A stretch of 64,000 nucleotides of DNA from contig NZ_CP108106.1 of the NCBI RefSeq assembly GCF_041435195.1, positions 7,515,001 through 7,579,000 of the forward strand, in the 5' to 3' direction. Of this stretch, positions 24,997-37,005 are shown one piece after another. Made by a program: the position numbers and the translations under genes. Under the pieces are notes generated by a model. That model had not been told where the DNA came from and searched no databases. It worked only from the letters and a program-made list of their open reading frames with translations. This DNA comes from Streptomyces sp. NBC_00224. Its GTDB lineage: Bacteria; Actinomycetota; Actinomycetes; Streptomycetales; Streptomycetaceae. Numbering within the stretch: position 1 is the first letter of the stretch; each line of letters starts with the position of its first letter.

Positions 24997-27167
24997 GCAC
25001 CCCGCCCCGGAAGGACGGGCAGCCCGTCGATCCCGACGGCCCCGAATCCAGGCTCAGACGGTTCGCCACGATCTGGAGCAGGGCCATCTTCCCGGTGACG
25101 GCCACGTCGCTGACCCGCCCCGAGTTCGAGCGCCATCTGCTGCCGCTGGCCCGCCGCCTCATCGAGGCGCTGCACCGCCGCCACTTCGACCCGGCGCCCG
25201 CGCACGAGATCGGCGCCGCCCTGGTCGGCGCCCACTGCACCGACCCGGACGCGCTCAGCCGTACGCTCGGCGTGGTCGACTCCTATCTCGTCCTGTACTG
25301 CGGTACGGGCGGCGACCTGCGGGCCGAGGAGGCCCGGGCCCGCTGCGCCCGCCTCCAGCACGCACTGGCCGCCGGGTTCGCCCAGGCGCTGCGCGAGCGC
25401 ACCCTGCGCGAGCAGGAGGCCATCGCCCGCTCCGCGCTCGCCGCGCGCAGCGCCGCCGAGGAGGCCCTGCACACCACCGAGGCCCGGTTCCGCGCGGTCT
25501 TCGAGGGCGCCGCCGTCGGCATCGGGATCGCCGACCTCGAAGGCCGCGTCCTGGAGGTCAACGAGACCCTCACCCGGATGTTCGGCGGCGTCGAGGGGCA
25601 GATCCGCAGCCGCAATGTCAGCGAGTGGGTGCACCCCGAGGACGCGCCGCAGGTCTGGAAGCTCTACGAGGAGCTGGTCCGGGGCGATCGCGACCACTAC
25701 CGGGTCGAGAAGCCGTACTACCGCGGCGACGGCACCGTCCTGTGGACCAATCTGACGGTCTCGCTGCTGCGCGACGCCGAGGGCCGCCCGCAGTACCAGC
25801 TGGCCCTCCTGGAGGACACCACCGAGCGGCGGCTGCTGAATCTGCGGCTGCGCTACGAGGCCACCCACGACGCCCTGACCGGCCTGCCCAACCGCACCCT
25901 CTTCTTCGAGCGCCTGGACAAGGCGCTCGCGGCGGGCCAGGGCAAGCGATTCGGGCTCTGCTACCTCGACCTCGACGGGTTCAAGGCGGTCAACGACAGC
26001 CTCGGCCACTCGGCGGGCGACCGGCTCCTGGTGGAGGTCGCCGACCGGCTGCAGAGCTGTGCGACCGGTCCCGGCGAGATGGTGGCGCGGCTCGGCGGCG
26101 ACGAGTTCGTGGCCCTGACCACCGGCACCGACACCCTGCGCGAGGTCGACGAACTGGCCTCCCGCATCCTCGGCGTGCTCTCCGTGCCGATCCGTCTTGA
26201 GGGCCGCGAGCTCACTGTGCGCGGATCGATCGGTGTGGTCGAGGGCCCGGCGGACGAGCGCGGCCCGGCGGAGGTGCTGCGCAGCGCCGACATCACGATG
26301 TACCGGGCCAAGGCGGCGGGCGGCAACCGCTTCGAGCGGGCCGACCCGGAGGCCGACGCCCGGGCGATCACCCGGCACGGGCTCACCAACGCGCTGCCGG
26401 CGGCGCTGGAGCGCGGTGAGTTCTTCATCGAGTATCAGCCGCTGGTGCACCTGGGCGACGGCAGTGTGCACGGGGCGGAGGCGCTGGTGCGCTGGTCGCA
26501 TCCGCAGCACGGCGTGCTGGGCCCGGACCGGTTCATCCCGCTCGCCGAGCACACCGGTCTGATCGTGCCGCTCGGCCGCTGGGTGATGGCGGAGTCCGTA
26601 CGCCAGGCGAGGTTCTGGCAGGAGCGCCACCCGGGCTCGCGGGCCGGCGGCCCGCTGCGGATCAACGTGAACCTCTCGCCCACGCAGCTGCACCACCCCG
26701 GTCTGGTGGCCGACACGGTGGAGGTCCTGGAGCGGTCCGGCCTGGAGCCGGGCGCCCTGTGCCTGGAGGTCACCGAGTCCGCGCTGATCGGCGCCGACGA
26801 CGATCTCCTGAAGCCGCTGCGCCAGCTCGCGGACATGGGTGTGGACATCGCCCTGGACGACTTCGGCACCGGCTACTCCAACCTGGCGAACCTGCGCAGG
26901 CTCCCGGTGAGCGTGCTGAAGCTGGACCGCTCCTTCACCCAGTCCATGCAGCAGCACCCGGCCGACCCGGTCGACATCAAGATCGTCGAGGGGATCGTGT
27001 CACTGGCCCACAGCCTGCAACTGGCCGTCACCGTCGAGGGCGTGGAGACCGGGGCGCAGGCCGAGCAGCTGCGCGAACTGGGCTGCGACACCGCCCAGGG
27101 CTGGTACTACGCCCGCCCGGGCGCCCCGGACCGCATTCACTCGCTGGCCCTGACCGACGCCGTCTGA
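24993..27167 (+). CDS. rmdA: PAS-GGDEF-EAL cyclic-di-GMP enzyme, RmdA-like
   Basis: A 724-residue protein without membrane helices. N-terminal helical region (1-160), PAS/PAC sensor (about 165-280, FRAVFEGAAVGIGIADLEGR), GGDEF domain (about 285-450, intact GGDEF at about 368-372) and EAL domain (about 460-715, EALVRW at about 496, DDFGTGYSNL and KLDRSF metal sites). All key residues of both halves are present, so it could make and break cyclic di-GMP. In S. coelicolor the PAS-GGDEF-EAL protein RmdA (SCO0928 as I recall) controls aerial development, and the flanking sdh and SCO0930-type genes match that locus. Start GTG overlaps the methyltransferase stop. Confidence 0.82.
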   Translation: MSTPPRKDGQPVDPDGPESRLRRFATIWSRAIFPVTATSLTRPEFERHLLPLARRLIEALHRRHFDPAPAHEIGAALVGAHCTDPDALSRTLGVVDSYLVLYCGTGGDLRAEEARARCARLQHALAAGFAQALRERTLREQEAIARSALAARSAAEEALHTTEARFRAVFEGAAVGIGIADLEGRVLEVNETLTRMFGGVEGQIRSRNVSEWVHPEDAPQVWKLYEELVRGDRDHYRVEKPYYRGDGTVLWTNLTVSLLRDAEGRPQYQLALLEDTTERRLLNLRLRYEATHDALTGLPNRTLFFERLDKALAAGQGKRFGLCYLDLDGFKAVNDSLGHSAGDRLLVEVADRLQSCATGPGEMVARLGGDEFVALTTGTDTLREVDELASRILGVLSVPIRLEGRELTVRGSIGVVEGPADERGPAEVLRSADITMYRAKAAGGNRFERADPEADARAITRHGLTNALPAALERGEFFIEYQPLVHLGDGSVHGAEALVRWSHPQHGVLGPDRFIPLAEHTGLIVPLGRWVMAESVRQARFWQERHPGSRAGGPLRINVNLSPTQLHHPGLVADTVEVLERSGLEPGALCLEVTESALIGADDDLLKPLRQLADMGVDIALDDFGTGYSNLANLRRLPVSVLKLDRSFTQSMQQHPADPVDIKIVEGIVSLAHSLQLAVTVEGVETGAQAEQLRELGCDTAQGWYYARPGAPDRIHSLALTDAV

Positions 27168-27188
27168 CCCGTACCGATGCTGAAGGTC

Positions 27189-27240
27189 GGGGTCCGACCC
27201 CCGGCCGGGCGCGCGTCGTCCGGGCCGGGGGTCAGACCCC
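27189..27240. terminator. Bidirectional terminator, 18-bp stem
   Basis: Arms 27189-27206 and 27223-27240 pair with a single mismatch around a 16-nt loop, between the converging rmdA and LysR genes. The right arm includes the LysR stop codon. Confidence 0.8.
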
Positions 27241-28119
27241 GACGCTGAGCAGGACCCGCTGCAACTCCCGTGCGGCGCGCGGCGGGTCCACGTCGCTGCG
27301 GTGGGCGAGCGCGATCGTGCGGCGCAGGCCCGGGCGGGCCAGCGGGGTCACCCGCAGATCGCGGCCCGCCCGCGCGGCCACCATGCTCGGCACCACCGCG
27401 ATGCCGAGCCCGGCCCGTACGAAGCCGAGCACCGCGTCCATCTCGCCGCCCTCGACCGTGAACACCGGCTCGAAACCCTCGGCGCGGCAGGCCGCCACGG
27501 TGAGCTCCCGCAGGTCGTAGCCGTGCCGGAACATGACGAGCGGTGCGTCGCGCAGATCGCGGATGTGGACCCGCCCGTCGGTGCCGGGGGCGGGTTCGGC
27601 GGCGGCCGAGACCACCACCAGGTCCTCGTGGAGGAGCTCGACGCTGGTCAGCGCGGGGGAGGCGGGCGGCAGCGGGAGGACCACCAGTGCGAGGTCGAGC
27701 GCGCCGCGCGCCAGCGCCCGTACGAGGTCGTGCGAGCCGCCCTCCTCGATCAGGAGCTGGATGCCCGGATGGCGGCCGTGGAAGGCGCGCAGCACGTCCG
27801 GCAGCAGGCCGGTGCACAGGCTCGGGGTGGCGCCGAGCCGGACCCGGCCGCGGCGCAGCTGGGCCAGCTCCTGCACCTCGATCCGGGCGGTGTCCGCGTC
27901 GGCCAGGATGCGGCGGGCCAGCGGCAGCAGCGCCTCGCCCGCGTCGGTCAGCGCGATGTTGCCCCGGGCGCGGCTGAACAGCTCGGCGCCCAGCTCCTTC
28001 TCCAGCGCCCTGATCTGCTGGGAGAGCGAGGGCTGCGAGACGTGGACCTGCTCGGCGGCGCGGGTGAAGTGGCGGGTCTCCGCGACGGCCACGAAGTACA
28101 GGAGCTGCTGGAACTGCAT
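27232..28119 (-). CDS. LysR-family transcriptional regulator
   Basis: A 295-residue LTTR. The N-terminal winged helix (1-60) includes FTRAAEQVHVSQPSLSQQIR, the recognition helix. A linker helix and the periplasmic-binding-like effector domain (about 90-290) follow. Start ATG 28119 (MQFQQLLYF) is the family-typical beginning; the open frame continues upstream through the shared promoter. It diverges from sdhCAB with an 83-bp gap, and the dyad at 28129-28143 sits just before its start, so it probably represses itself and controls the sdh operon. The effector is unknown. Confidence 0.88.
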   Translation of the reverse strand: MQFQQLLYFVAVAETRHFTRAAEQVHVSQPSLSQQIRALEKELGAELFSRARGNIALTDAGEALLPLARRILADADTARIEVQELAQLRRGRVRLGATPSLCTGLLPDVLRAFHGRHPGIQLLIEEGGSHDLVRALARGALDLALVVLPLPPASPALTSVELLHEDLVVVSAAAEPAPGTDGRVHIRDLRDAPLVMFRHGYDLRELTVAACRAEGFEPVFTVEGGEMDAVLGFVRAGLGIAVVPSMVAARAGRDLRVTPLARPGLRRTIALAHRSDVDPPRAARELQRVLLSVGV

Positions 28120-28128
28120 GGACCCACG

Positions 28129-28143
28129 ATAGGCCATGGCTAT
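28129..28143. promoter_or_regulatory. LysR-type operator between lysR gene and sdhCAB
   Basis: ATAGGCCATGGCTAT is a near-perfect dyad (ATAG..CCATGG..CTAT) with the T-N11-A form of LTTR sites. It lies 10 bp upstream of the LysR start and 60 bp before sdhC. Confidence 0.55.
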
Positions 28144-28164
28144 CGAATTGAGCATATTCATGTC

Positions 28165-28195
28165 TTGGACCTCTCGGGACCTCCGGCCCTAGCGT
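28165..28195 (+). promoter_or_regulatory. Putative sdhCAB promoter, leaderless
   Basis: TTGGAC (28165-28170) and TAGCGT (28190-28195) are separated by 19 nt. The -10 element ends 7 nt before the sdhC ATG, which implies transcription starting at or near the A of the start codon. Confidence 0.45.
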
Positions 28196-28202
28196 CTATG
28201 AC

Positions 28203-28910
28203 ATGGCTCTGGCAACGCGGACGGACCGAAAACCGTCCTTGACGCGCACCGTGTGGGACTCGACCGTCGGCAAGAAGGCGGTCATGGCCGTCAGCGGCAT
28301 GATCATGCTGACGTATCTGGCCGTCCACATGTTCGGCAACCTCAAGATCTTCTTCGGGGCGGGCGACTTCAACGGGTACGCGCACTGGCTGCGCACCGTC
28401 GGCGAGCCCTTCCTGCACTACGAGTGGGCGCTCTGGATCATCCGGGTGGTGCTGGTCGCCGCCGTCGTCGCGCACGCGGTCTCCGCGTACCAGCTGAGCC
28501 GCCGCGACATCAGGGCGCGCCCCGACAAGTACGTGCACCGCCGCCCCCGCGCGAGCTACGCCACCCGCACCATGCGCTGGGGCGGCGTCATCCTCGGCCT
28601 GTTCATCGTCTGGCACGTCCTGGACCTGACCACCGGGACCGTGCACACCGGCGGCTTCCAGTCCGGGCACCCCTACCAGAACGTGGTGGACACCTTCTCC
28701 ACCTGGTACGGCAACACCGTCTACATCGTGGCGATGCTCGCCCTCGGCCTGCACGTCCAGCACGGCTTCTGGAGCGCCGCCCAGACCCTCGGCGCCGGCA
28801 GCGCGGCCCGCGACCGGATCCTCAAGACCCTCGCCAACGTGCTCGCGCTGGTGCTGACCCTCGGATTCATCTCCGTCCCCGTCGCCGTCATGACCGGAGT
28901 GGTGAGCTGA
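28203..28910 (+). CDS. sdhC: Succinate dehydrogenase/fumarate reductase cytochrome b subunit
   Basis: A 235-residue inner-membrane protein with five predicted helices and several His residues suited to two haems (LAVHMFGN, YAHWLR, VVAHAVSAY, VWHVLD, GLHVQHGF). This is the single-anchor type B plan that passes electrons between the Fe-S subunit and menaquinone; no separate SdhD gene is present. It is the first gene of sdhCAB, with the next start immediately after its stop. Two sdh operons are usual in Streptomyces; this one resembles the SCO0922-0924 set. The message appears leaderless. Confidence 0.9.
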   Translation: MALATRTDRKPSLTRTVWDSTVGKKAVMAVSGMIMLTYLAVHMFGNLKIFFGAGDFNGYAHWLRTVGEPFLHYEWALWIIRVVLVAAVVAHAVSAYQLSRRDIRARPDKYVHRRPRASYATRTMRWGGVILGLFIVWHVLDLTTGTVHTGGFQSGHPYQNVVDTFSTWYGNTVYIVAMLALGLHVQHGFWSAAQTLGAGSAARDRILKTLANVLALVLTLGFISVPVAVMTGVVS

Positions 28911-30865
<1,955 letters not shown>

Positions 30866-30869
<4 letters not shown>

Positions 30870-31621
30870 AGCTCACCCTGCGCGTCTGGCGGCAGAAGAA
30901 CGCCGACGCCGACGGAGCGATGTCCACCTACGAAGTGGACGGCATCTCGGCCGACATGTCCTTCCTGGAGATGCTCGACACGCTCAACGAGGAACTCATC
31001 CTGGGCGGCGAGGACCCGGTCGCCTTCGACCACGACTGCCGCGAGGGCATCTGCGGCGCGTGCAGCCTGGTCATCAACGGCGACGCGCACGGACCCGAGC
31101 GCACCACCACCTGCCAGCTGCACATGCGGGCGTTCCGGGACAGCGACACCATCGACGTCGAGCCGTGGCGGGCGGCAGCCTTCCCGGTCGTCAAGGACCT
31201 GGTGGTGGACCGCTCGGCCTTCGACCGGATCATCCAGGCGGGCGGCTACATCAGCGCCCCGACGGGAGCCGCGCCCGAGGCGCACGCGACGCCGGTGCCC
31301 AAGCCGGACGCCGACTTCGCCTTCGAGCACGCCGAGTGCATCGGCTGCGGCGCGTGCGTGGCGGCCTGCCCCAACGGCTCGGCCATGCTGTTCACCTCGG
31401 CGAAGGTCAACCACCTCAATGTGCTGCCGCAGGGCGCGCCCGAGCGCGAGACCCGGGTGCTCGACATGGTCGGCCGGATGGATGAGGAGGGCTTCGGCGG
31501 CTGCACCCTCACCGGCGAGTGCGCCACCGCCTGCCCCAAGGGCATCCCGCTGCCGTCGATCGCGGCGATGAACAAGGAGTGGCTGCGGGCGACCAGGAAG
31601 GCGAGGAAGGTCGGCCGCTGA
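30866..31621 (+). CDS. sdhB: Succinate dehydrogenase/fumarate reductase iron-sulfur subunit
   Basis: A 251-residue protein with all three cluster sites. [2Fe-2S] ligands: [15 protein letters not shown] with a later Cys in TTCQLH. [4Fe-4S] and [3Fe-4S] ligands: [15 protein letters not shown] and [17 protein letters not shown]. It carries electrons from the flavoprotein to the cytochrome b subunit. It is the last gene of the operon, overlapping sdhA by 4 bp; a stem-loop terminator follows 20 bp after the stop. No irregularity seen. Confidence 0.94.
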
Positions 31622-31640
31622 GGCGCCGCCGAGGAGTGGG

Positions 31641-31671
31641 GCGTGCCCCGGGCCGTGGGTCCGGGGCACGC
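31641..31671 (+). terminator. Stem-loop terminator of sdhCAB
   Basis: GCGTGCCCCGG (31641-31651) pairs with CCGGGGCACGC (31661-31671) around a 9-nt loop, between sdhB and a converging gene. Confidence 0.8.
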
Positions 31672-31687
31672 TCCTTCGGCGTACGGC

Positions 31688-32560
<873 letters not shown>

Positions 32561-32591
32561 TCACCGGACTTCCAGCGGAGCGCTCAGCGCG

Positions 32592-34955
32592 TCAGCCGTC
32601 GAGGGCGTTCGCCAGATACGGCGCCGTGCGCCCGGCCCCCGCCGAGGCGACCTCGCGCGGCGGGCCCGCCGCCACGATCCTGCCGCCCTCGTCGCCGCCG
32701 CCCGGCCCGAGGTCGACCACCCAGTCCGCGCCCGCCACCACGCTCATGTCGTGCTCGACGACCACCACCGAGTGGCCCGCGTCGACCAGGCCGTGCAACT
32801 GGCGCAGCAGCACCTCGACATCGGCCGGGTGCAGCCCGGTCGTGGGCTCGTCCAGCAGATACAGGGTGTGGTCGCGCCGCACCCTCTGAAGTTCCGTCGC
32901 CAGCTTGATGCGCTGGGCCTCGCCGCCGGAGAGCTCGGTGGCGGGCTGGCCCAGGCGCAGATAGCCCAGGCCCACGTCGAGCAGCGCGGTCAGACTGCGG
33001 GCGGCGGCCGGGGTGTCGGCGAAGAACTCGGCCGCCGCCTCCACCGTGAGGTCGAGCACCTCGGCGATGGTGCGGCCCCGGTGGGTGACCTCCAGCGTCT
33101 CCGGGTTGTACCGGGCGCCGTGGCAGTCCGGGCAGGGCGCGTACGTACTCGGCAGGAACAGCAGCTCCACCGAGACGAACCCCTCGCCCTGGCAGGTCTC
33201 GCAGCGCCCGCCCGGCACGTTGAAGGAGAACCGGCCCGCCTTGTAGCCGCGCGCCCTCGCCTCCTCGGTGGCGGTGAAGAGCTTGCGTACGACGTCGAAG
33301 AGGCCGGTGTACGTGGCGAGGTTGGAGCGGGGCGTGCGGCCGATCGGCTTCTGATCGACCGTCACCAGCCGTTCCACACCCGGGAGTTCCTCGGTGACCT
33401 CGCCCACCAGCGTGGACTTTCCGGAGCCCGAGACGCCGGTCACCGCCGTGAAGACGCCCAGCGGCAGCCCGGCCGTCAGGCCCCGCAGATTGTGCCGGGT
33501 CACCGGGCCGACGTTCAGCCATTCGGACGGCTCGCGCACCTCGCGTACGGGCGCGGGCGCCGTGTCGAAGAGGAAGCGGCGGGTCTGCGACTCGGCCACC
33601 TCGGCCAGCGCGTGCGGCGGCCCGCTGTGCAGCACCTGACCGCCGTGCACACCGGCGAGCGGGCCCACGTCCACCAGCCAGTCGGCGTGCCGCACCACAT
33701 CGAGGTGATGCTCGACGACGAACACCGAGTTCCCGGCCGCCTTCAGCCGGTCGAGGACCGTGAGCAGGGCCTCCGTGTCGGCCGGGTGCAGCCCCGCCGA
33801 CGGCTCGTCCAGGACGTACACCACGCCGAAGAGCCCCGACCGCAGCTGGGTCGCGAGCCGCAGCCGCTGGAGCTCCCCGGTGGAGAGGGTGGGTGCGGTC
33901 CGGTCCAGGCTGAGATAGCCGAGACCGAGCTCGGTGACGGGGTCGATCCGGCTCAGCAGGTCGGCCGTCAGAACCTCGGCCGTGGGCCCGCCGTCGGCCG
34001 AACGCAGCACATCGGCGAGGGAGTTCAGGGGGAGAGCGGCCAGCTCGGCGATGGTGCGGCCCGCGAAGGTGACGGCCAGAGCCTCGGGCCGCAGCCGGCT
34101 GCCGCCGCAGACCGGGCAGTCGGCGGCGGTGAGGAACCGCTCGGCCTTCGTCCGCAGCGTCGGGCTCTTGCTCTCCGCGAACGTCTTCATCACATAGCGG
34201 TGGGCGCTCATGTACGTACCCTGGTACGGGCGTTGGATGCGGTTCGCCTCGCGCACCGGGTGCACGGTGACCACCGGCTGCTCGTCCGTGAACAGGATCC
34301 ACTCGCGGTCCGCCGGGTCGAGCTCGCGCCAGGGCCGGTCGACGTCGTACCCGAGCGTGTCGAGGACGTCGCGCAGGTTCTTGCCCTGCCAGGCGCCCGG
34401 CCAGGCCGCGATGGCGCCGTCGCGGATGGACAGCGACGGGTCGGGGACGAGGAGCTCCTCGCTGGTGCGGTGGACGCGGCCCAGGCCGTGGCACTCGGGG
34501 CAGGCACCCGCGGCCGTGTTGGGCGAGAAGGCGTCCGAGTCCAGGCGCGCGGCGCCCGCCGGGTAGGCGCCCGCGCGGGAGAACAGCATCCGCAGCGAGT
34601 TGGAGAGCGTGGTGACCGTGCCGACCGAAGAGCGAGAGGTCGGTGACGAGCGCCGCTGCTCCAGCGAGACGGCGGGCGGCAGCCCCGAGATCTCCGCGAC
34701 CTTCGGCGCGCCCACCTGGTGGATCAGCCGCCGGGCGTACGGAGCCACCGACTCGAAGTAGCGCCGCTGGGCCTCCGCGTAGATCGTCCCGAAGGCGAGC
34801 GAGGACTTCCCCGACCCGGAGACACCGGTAAAGACCGCCAGCGCGTCCCGGGGGATGTCCACGTCGACCCCGCGCAGATTGTGCTCGCGCGCGCCCCGCA
34901 CCCGTACGTAAGGGTCGTGGGCGCGGTCTTCGGTGGGTCCGGTGGGGCTTTGCAT
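32592..34955 (-). CDS. UvrA2-like excinuclease ATPase
   Basis: A 787-residue tandem ABC ATPase. Each half has Walker A ([22 protein letters not shown]), a signature ([24 protein letters not shown]) and Walker B ([22 protein letters not shown]). UvrA-type zinc modules are visible (CPECHGLGR...[15 protein letters not shown]...CPDCHG). It is about 150 residues shorter than housekeeping UvrA and probably lacks the UvrB-binding domain, as in the UvrA2/DrrC group linked to drug or DNA-damage tolerance. The first signature reads STGE instead of SGGE. TAGAAT lies 6 nt before ATG, so the mRNA is probably leaderless. Confidence 0.88.
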   Translation of the reverse strand: MQSPTGPTEDRAHDPYVRVRGAREHNLRGVDVDIPRDALAVFTGVSGSGKSSLAFGTIYAEAQRRYFESVAPYARRLIHQVGAPKVAEISGLPPAVSLEQRRSSPTSRSSVGTVTTLSNSLRMLFSRAGAYPAGAARLDSDAFSPNTAAGACPECHGLGRVHRTSEELLVPDPSLSIRDGAIAAWPGAWQGKNLRDVLDTLGYDVDRPWRELDPADREWILFTDEQPVVTVHPVREANRIQRPYQGTYMSAHRYVMKTFAESKSPTLRTKAERFLTAADCPVCGGSRLRPEALAVTFAGRTIAELAALPLNSLADVLRSADGGPTAEVLTADLLSRIDPVTELGLGYLSLDRTAPTLSTGELQRLRLATQLRSGLFGVVYVLDEPSAGLHPADTEALLTVLDRLKAAGNSVFVVEHHLDVVRHADWLVDVGPLAGVHGGQVLHSGPPHALAEVAESQTRRFLFDTAPAPVREVREPSEWLNVGPVTRHNLRGLTAGLPLGVFTAVTGVSGSGKSTLVGEVTEELPGVERLVTVDQKPIGRTPRSNLATYTGLFDVVRKLFTATEEARARGYKAGRFSFNVPGGRCETCQGEGFVSVELLFLPSTYAPCPDCHGARYNPETLEVTHRGRTIAEVLDLTVEAAAEFFADTPAAARSLTALLDVGLGYLRLGQPATELSGGEAQRIKLATELQRVRRDHTLYLLDEPTTGLHPADVEVLLRQLHGLVDAGHSVVVVEHDMSVVAGADWVVDLGPGGGDEGGRIVAAGPPREVASAGAGRTAPYLANALDG

Positions 34956-34964
34956 ACCGGAATT

Positions 34965-35975
34965 CTAGGCGGGGCCGCCGGTGAGGCCCGCGAGCCGCCG
35001 GTAGGAGTCCAGCATCGCGCCCCGGTCGTACGTACTGGTGGTGACCAGGTACTCGTCGGCCGCGCTGCGCGAGAGCAGCTTCTCCAGGGCGTCCGCGACC
35101 TCGTCCTCGGTGCCGTGGATCTGGCCGCGCTGCGCCTCCTCGAAGAGCGCGCGTTCGCGGTCGGTCATCGGCAGCGCCAGGATCTCCTCGGCGGGGGAGA
35201 GCGGCGGGAACTCGCCCCGGGTGCGCGAGTGCGCCGTCGACCAGGCCTCGGGCAGCAGGATGCGGCGGGCCTCCTCGGTGGTGCCGGCCACGGCGACCGT
35301 GCCGGAGACCACCACGTACGGGCGGTCGTTCCACGCGGACGGGCGGAAGGCGTCGCGGTAGTCGTCGATGGCGCGCAGCATGGCGTCCTCGCCGCGCACA
35401 TTGGCGATGACCAGGGCGAGACCGGCACTGGCGGCGAGCTGCGCGCCCTGTCCGGTGGCGAGGACGAACGCGGGGACCCGGAGGCCCTCGGCGGGGCGGG
35501 CGTGCACCTGGGGGTGGGCCGTCTGCGTACCGTCGAAGTAGCCGAGGAGCTCGGTCAGCCGGTCCGCGAAGTCGTCGGCGTCCTTCTTGTCGCGGCCGAG
35601 CGCCTTGCGGATGCCGTCCGTGAACCCGACCGAGCGGCCGAGGCCCATGTCGATACGGCCGGGGAAGAGGGACTCCAGGACCCCGAACTGCTCCGCCACC
35701 ACGAGCGGTTGGTGGTTGGGGAGCATCACCCCGCCCGTGCCGACCCGGATCGAGGAGGTCGCGGCGGCGACGGCCGCGGCGAGCACGGTCGGCGCGGAGC
35801 CCGCGACACCCGGCACGCTGTGGTGCTCCGAGGCCCAGAAGCGGTGGTAGCCGAGTCGCTCGGCCTCCTGCGCGAAGGCCACGGTGTCCCGCAGTGCCTG
35901 CGGGCCGTCGTGCCCCGCGCGGATGCGGGAGCGGTCCAGGACGGAGAAGCGCGTCGACGCGATCACTGAGCTCAC
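34965..35975 (-). CDS. LLM-class flavin-dependent oxidoreductase
   Basis: A 336-residue luciferase-like monooxygenase (F420/FMN TIM barrel). Typical segments: FSVLDRSRIRAG, RFWASEHHSVPGVAGSAP, RVGTGGVMLPNHQPL, FPGRIDMGLGRS and the C-terminal EYLVTTSTYDR. The family oxidises small organic substrates with reduced flavin or F420; the substrate here cannot be deduced. GTG 35975 is chosen (GAAGG 5 nt upstream); GTG 35966 is possible. The uvrA2-like gene begins 9 bp beyond its stop on the same strand, but that gene has its own -10 box. It diverges from the HAD gene. Confidence 0.85.
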   Translation of the reverse strand: MSSVIASTRFSVLDRSRIRAGHDGPQALRDTVAFAQEAERLGYHRFWASEHHSVPGVAGSAPTVLAAAVAAATSSIRVGTGGVMLPNHQPLVVAEQFGVLESLFPGRIDMGLGRSVGFTDGIRKALGRDKKDADDFADRLTELLGYFDGTQTAHPQVHARPAEGLRVPAFVLATGQGAQLAASAGLALVIANVRGEDAMLRAIDDYRDAFRPSAWNDRPYVVVSGTVAVAGTTEEARRILLPEAWSTAHSRTRGEFPPLSPAEEILALPMTDRERALFEEAQRGQIHGTEDEVADALEKLLSRSAADEYLVTTSTYDRGAMLDSYRRLAGLTGGPA

Positions 35976-36022
35976 ACAACCTTCAACGTCTGTGCCGCGC
36001 CAGGATTCCCTAGGGTGGGCAC

Positions 36023-36511
36023 ATGACGGAGAACAGCAGGCCACTGGCCGTATTCGACCTGGACGGGACGCTCGCGGACAGCGGTCACCGGCAGCACTTC
36101 CTGGAGGGCGCGAAGCGGGACTGGGCCGCCTTCTTCGCCGCGGCCCCGGCCGATCCTCCGCTGGCGGAGGGAATCGCGCTGTGCCTGGCGGCCGCCGAGG
36201 AGTGCGAGGTCGTCTACCTCACCGGCCGCCCCGAGCGCTGCCGCCGGGACACCCGGGCGTGGCTGGCCGCGCAGGGCCTGCCCGACGGGACGCTCCACAT
36301 GCGGCCCAACGCCGACCGCAGGCCCGCCCGGACCACCAAGCTGGAGCTCCTGCGCCGGCTCGGCGCCGGGCGCGAGGTGCGGATGCTGGTGGACGACGAC
36401 GAGCTGGTGTGCGACGCCGCCGAACGGGCCGGGTTCCGGGTCGTACGGGCCCGGTGGGCCGCCCCGTCCGAGGCGCTGAAGGACGCGCAGGAGCGGGAGG
36501 GGCGGACCTGA
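36023..36511 (+). CDS. HAD-superfamily phosphatase (polynucleotide-kinase 3'-phosphatase-like)
   Basis: A 162-residue single-domain HAD protein: motif I FDLDGTLADS (nucleophile and acid Asp), motif II VVYLTGRPE (Thr), Lys in TTKLELL and motif III MLVDDDELVCDAA (paired Asp). The TGRPExxR pattern and short cap resemble phage T4 PseT-type phosphatase domains, so a 3'-phosphate or small-molecule substrate is plausible. TAGGGT (36011-36016) ends 6 nt before ATG, another likely leaderless start. It converges on dodecin. Confidence 0.8.
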   Translation: MTENSRPLAVFDLDGTLADSGHRQHFLEGAKRDWAAFFAAAPADPPLAEGIALCLAAAEECEVVYLTGRPERCRRDTRAWLAAQGLPDGTLHMRPNADRRPARTTKLELLRRLGAGREVRMLVDDDELVCDAAERAGFRVVRARWAAPSEALKDAQEREGRT

Positions 36512-36543
36512 GCGGGTGGGGCGGGGCGGACCCGCCCCGGCCG

Positions 36544-36765
36544 TCACACCTCCTGGTCGTCATCCAGCCGGAAGCCGACCTTCAGACCCACCTGGTAGTG
36601 CTCGATCTGCCCGTCGGCGATCTGGCCGCGTACCTGGGTGACCTCGAACCAGTCGAGATTCCTCAAGGTCTGCGACGCGCGGGCGACGCCGTTGCGAATG
36701 GCCTGGTCGACGCCCTCGGGGGAGGTGCCGACGATCTCGGTGACGCGGTACGTGTGGTTGGACAT
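36544..36765 (-). CDS. Dodecin family flavin-binding protein
   Basis: A 73-residue protein, the standard dodecin size. The beta-alpha-beta-beta plan shows YRVTEIVGTSPEGVDQAI for the first strand and helix, then LDWFEVTQVRG, whose Trp stacks on the flavin isoalloxazine ring, and YQVGLKVGFRLDD. Twelve copies form a hollow shell that stores flavin or coenzyme A derivatives and protects against light-driven radicals. ATG 36765 has GGAGTG about 6 nt upstream. Monocistronic by appearance; a GC hairpin lies between it and the HAD gene (36523-36538). Confidence 0.93.
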   Translation of the reverse strand: MSNHTYRVTEIVGTSPEGVDQAIRNGVARASQTLRNLDWFEVTQVRGQIADGQIEHYQVGLKVGFRLDDDQEV

Positions 36766-37005
36766 GGAGGTGCACTCCTCTTCGTCGCGTCCCTCCACCG
36801 TGCCCCACCTCGCGCCGCTTCGCGAGGCGTCGGGCGGGGCCCGGGTGCGGCCTCGGTTCCGTAACAAGGGTTGACCGGCCCATTGGTACAGACCAAAATC
36901 GGCCGCACCCGAACTAGCCAACTGCGCTTTCCCCCAGAAGAGCCGTCTGCGCTTTCCCCACGTCGGGTCATGACTGCCCGTGCCATGACGCAGAAGGTGA
37001 CCTCC

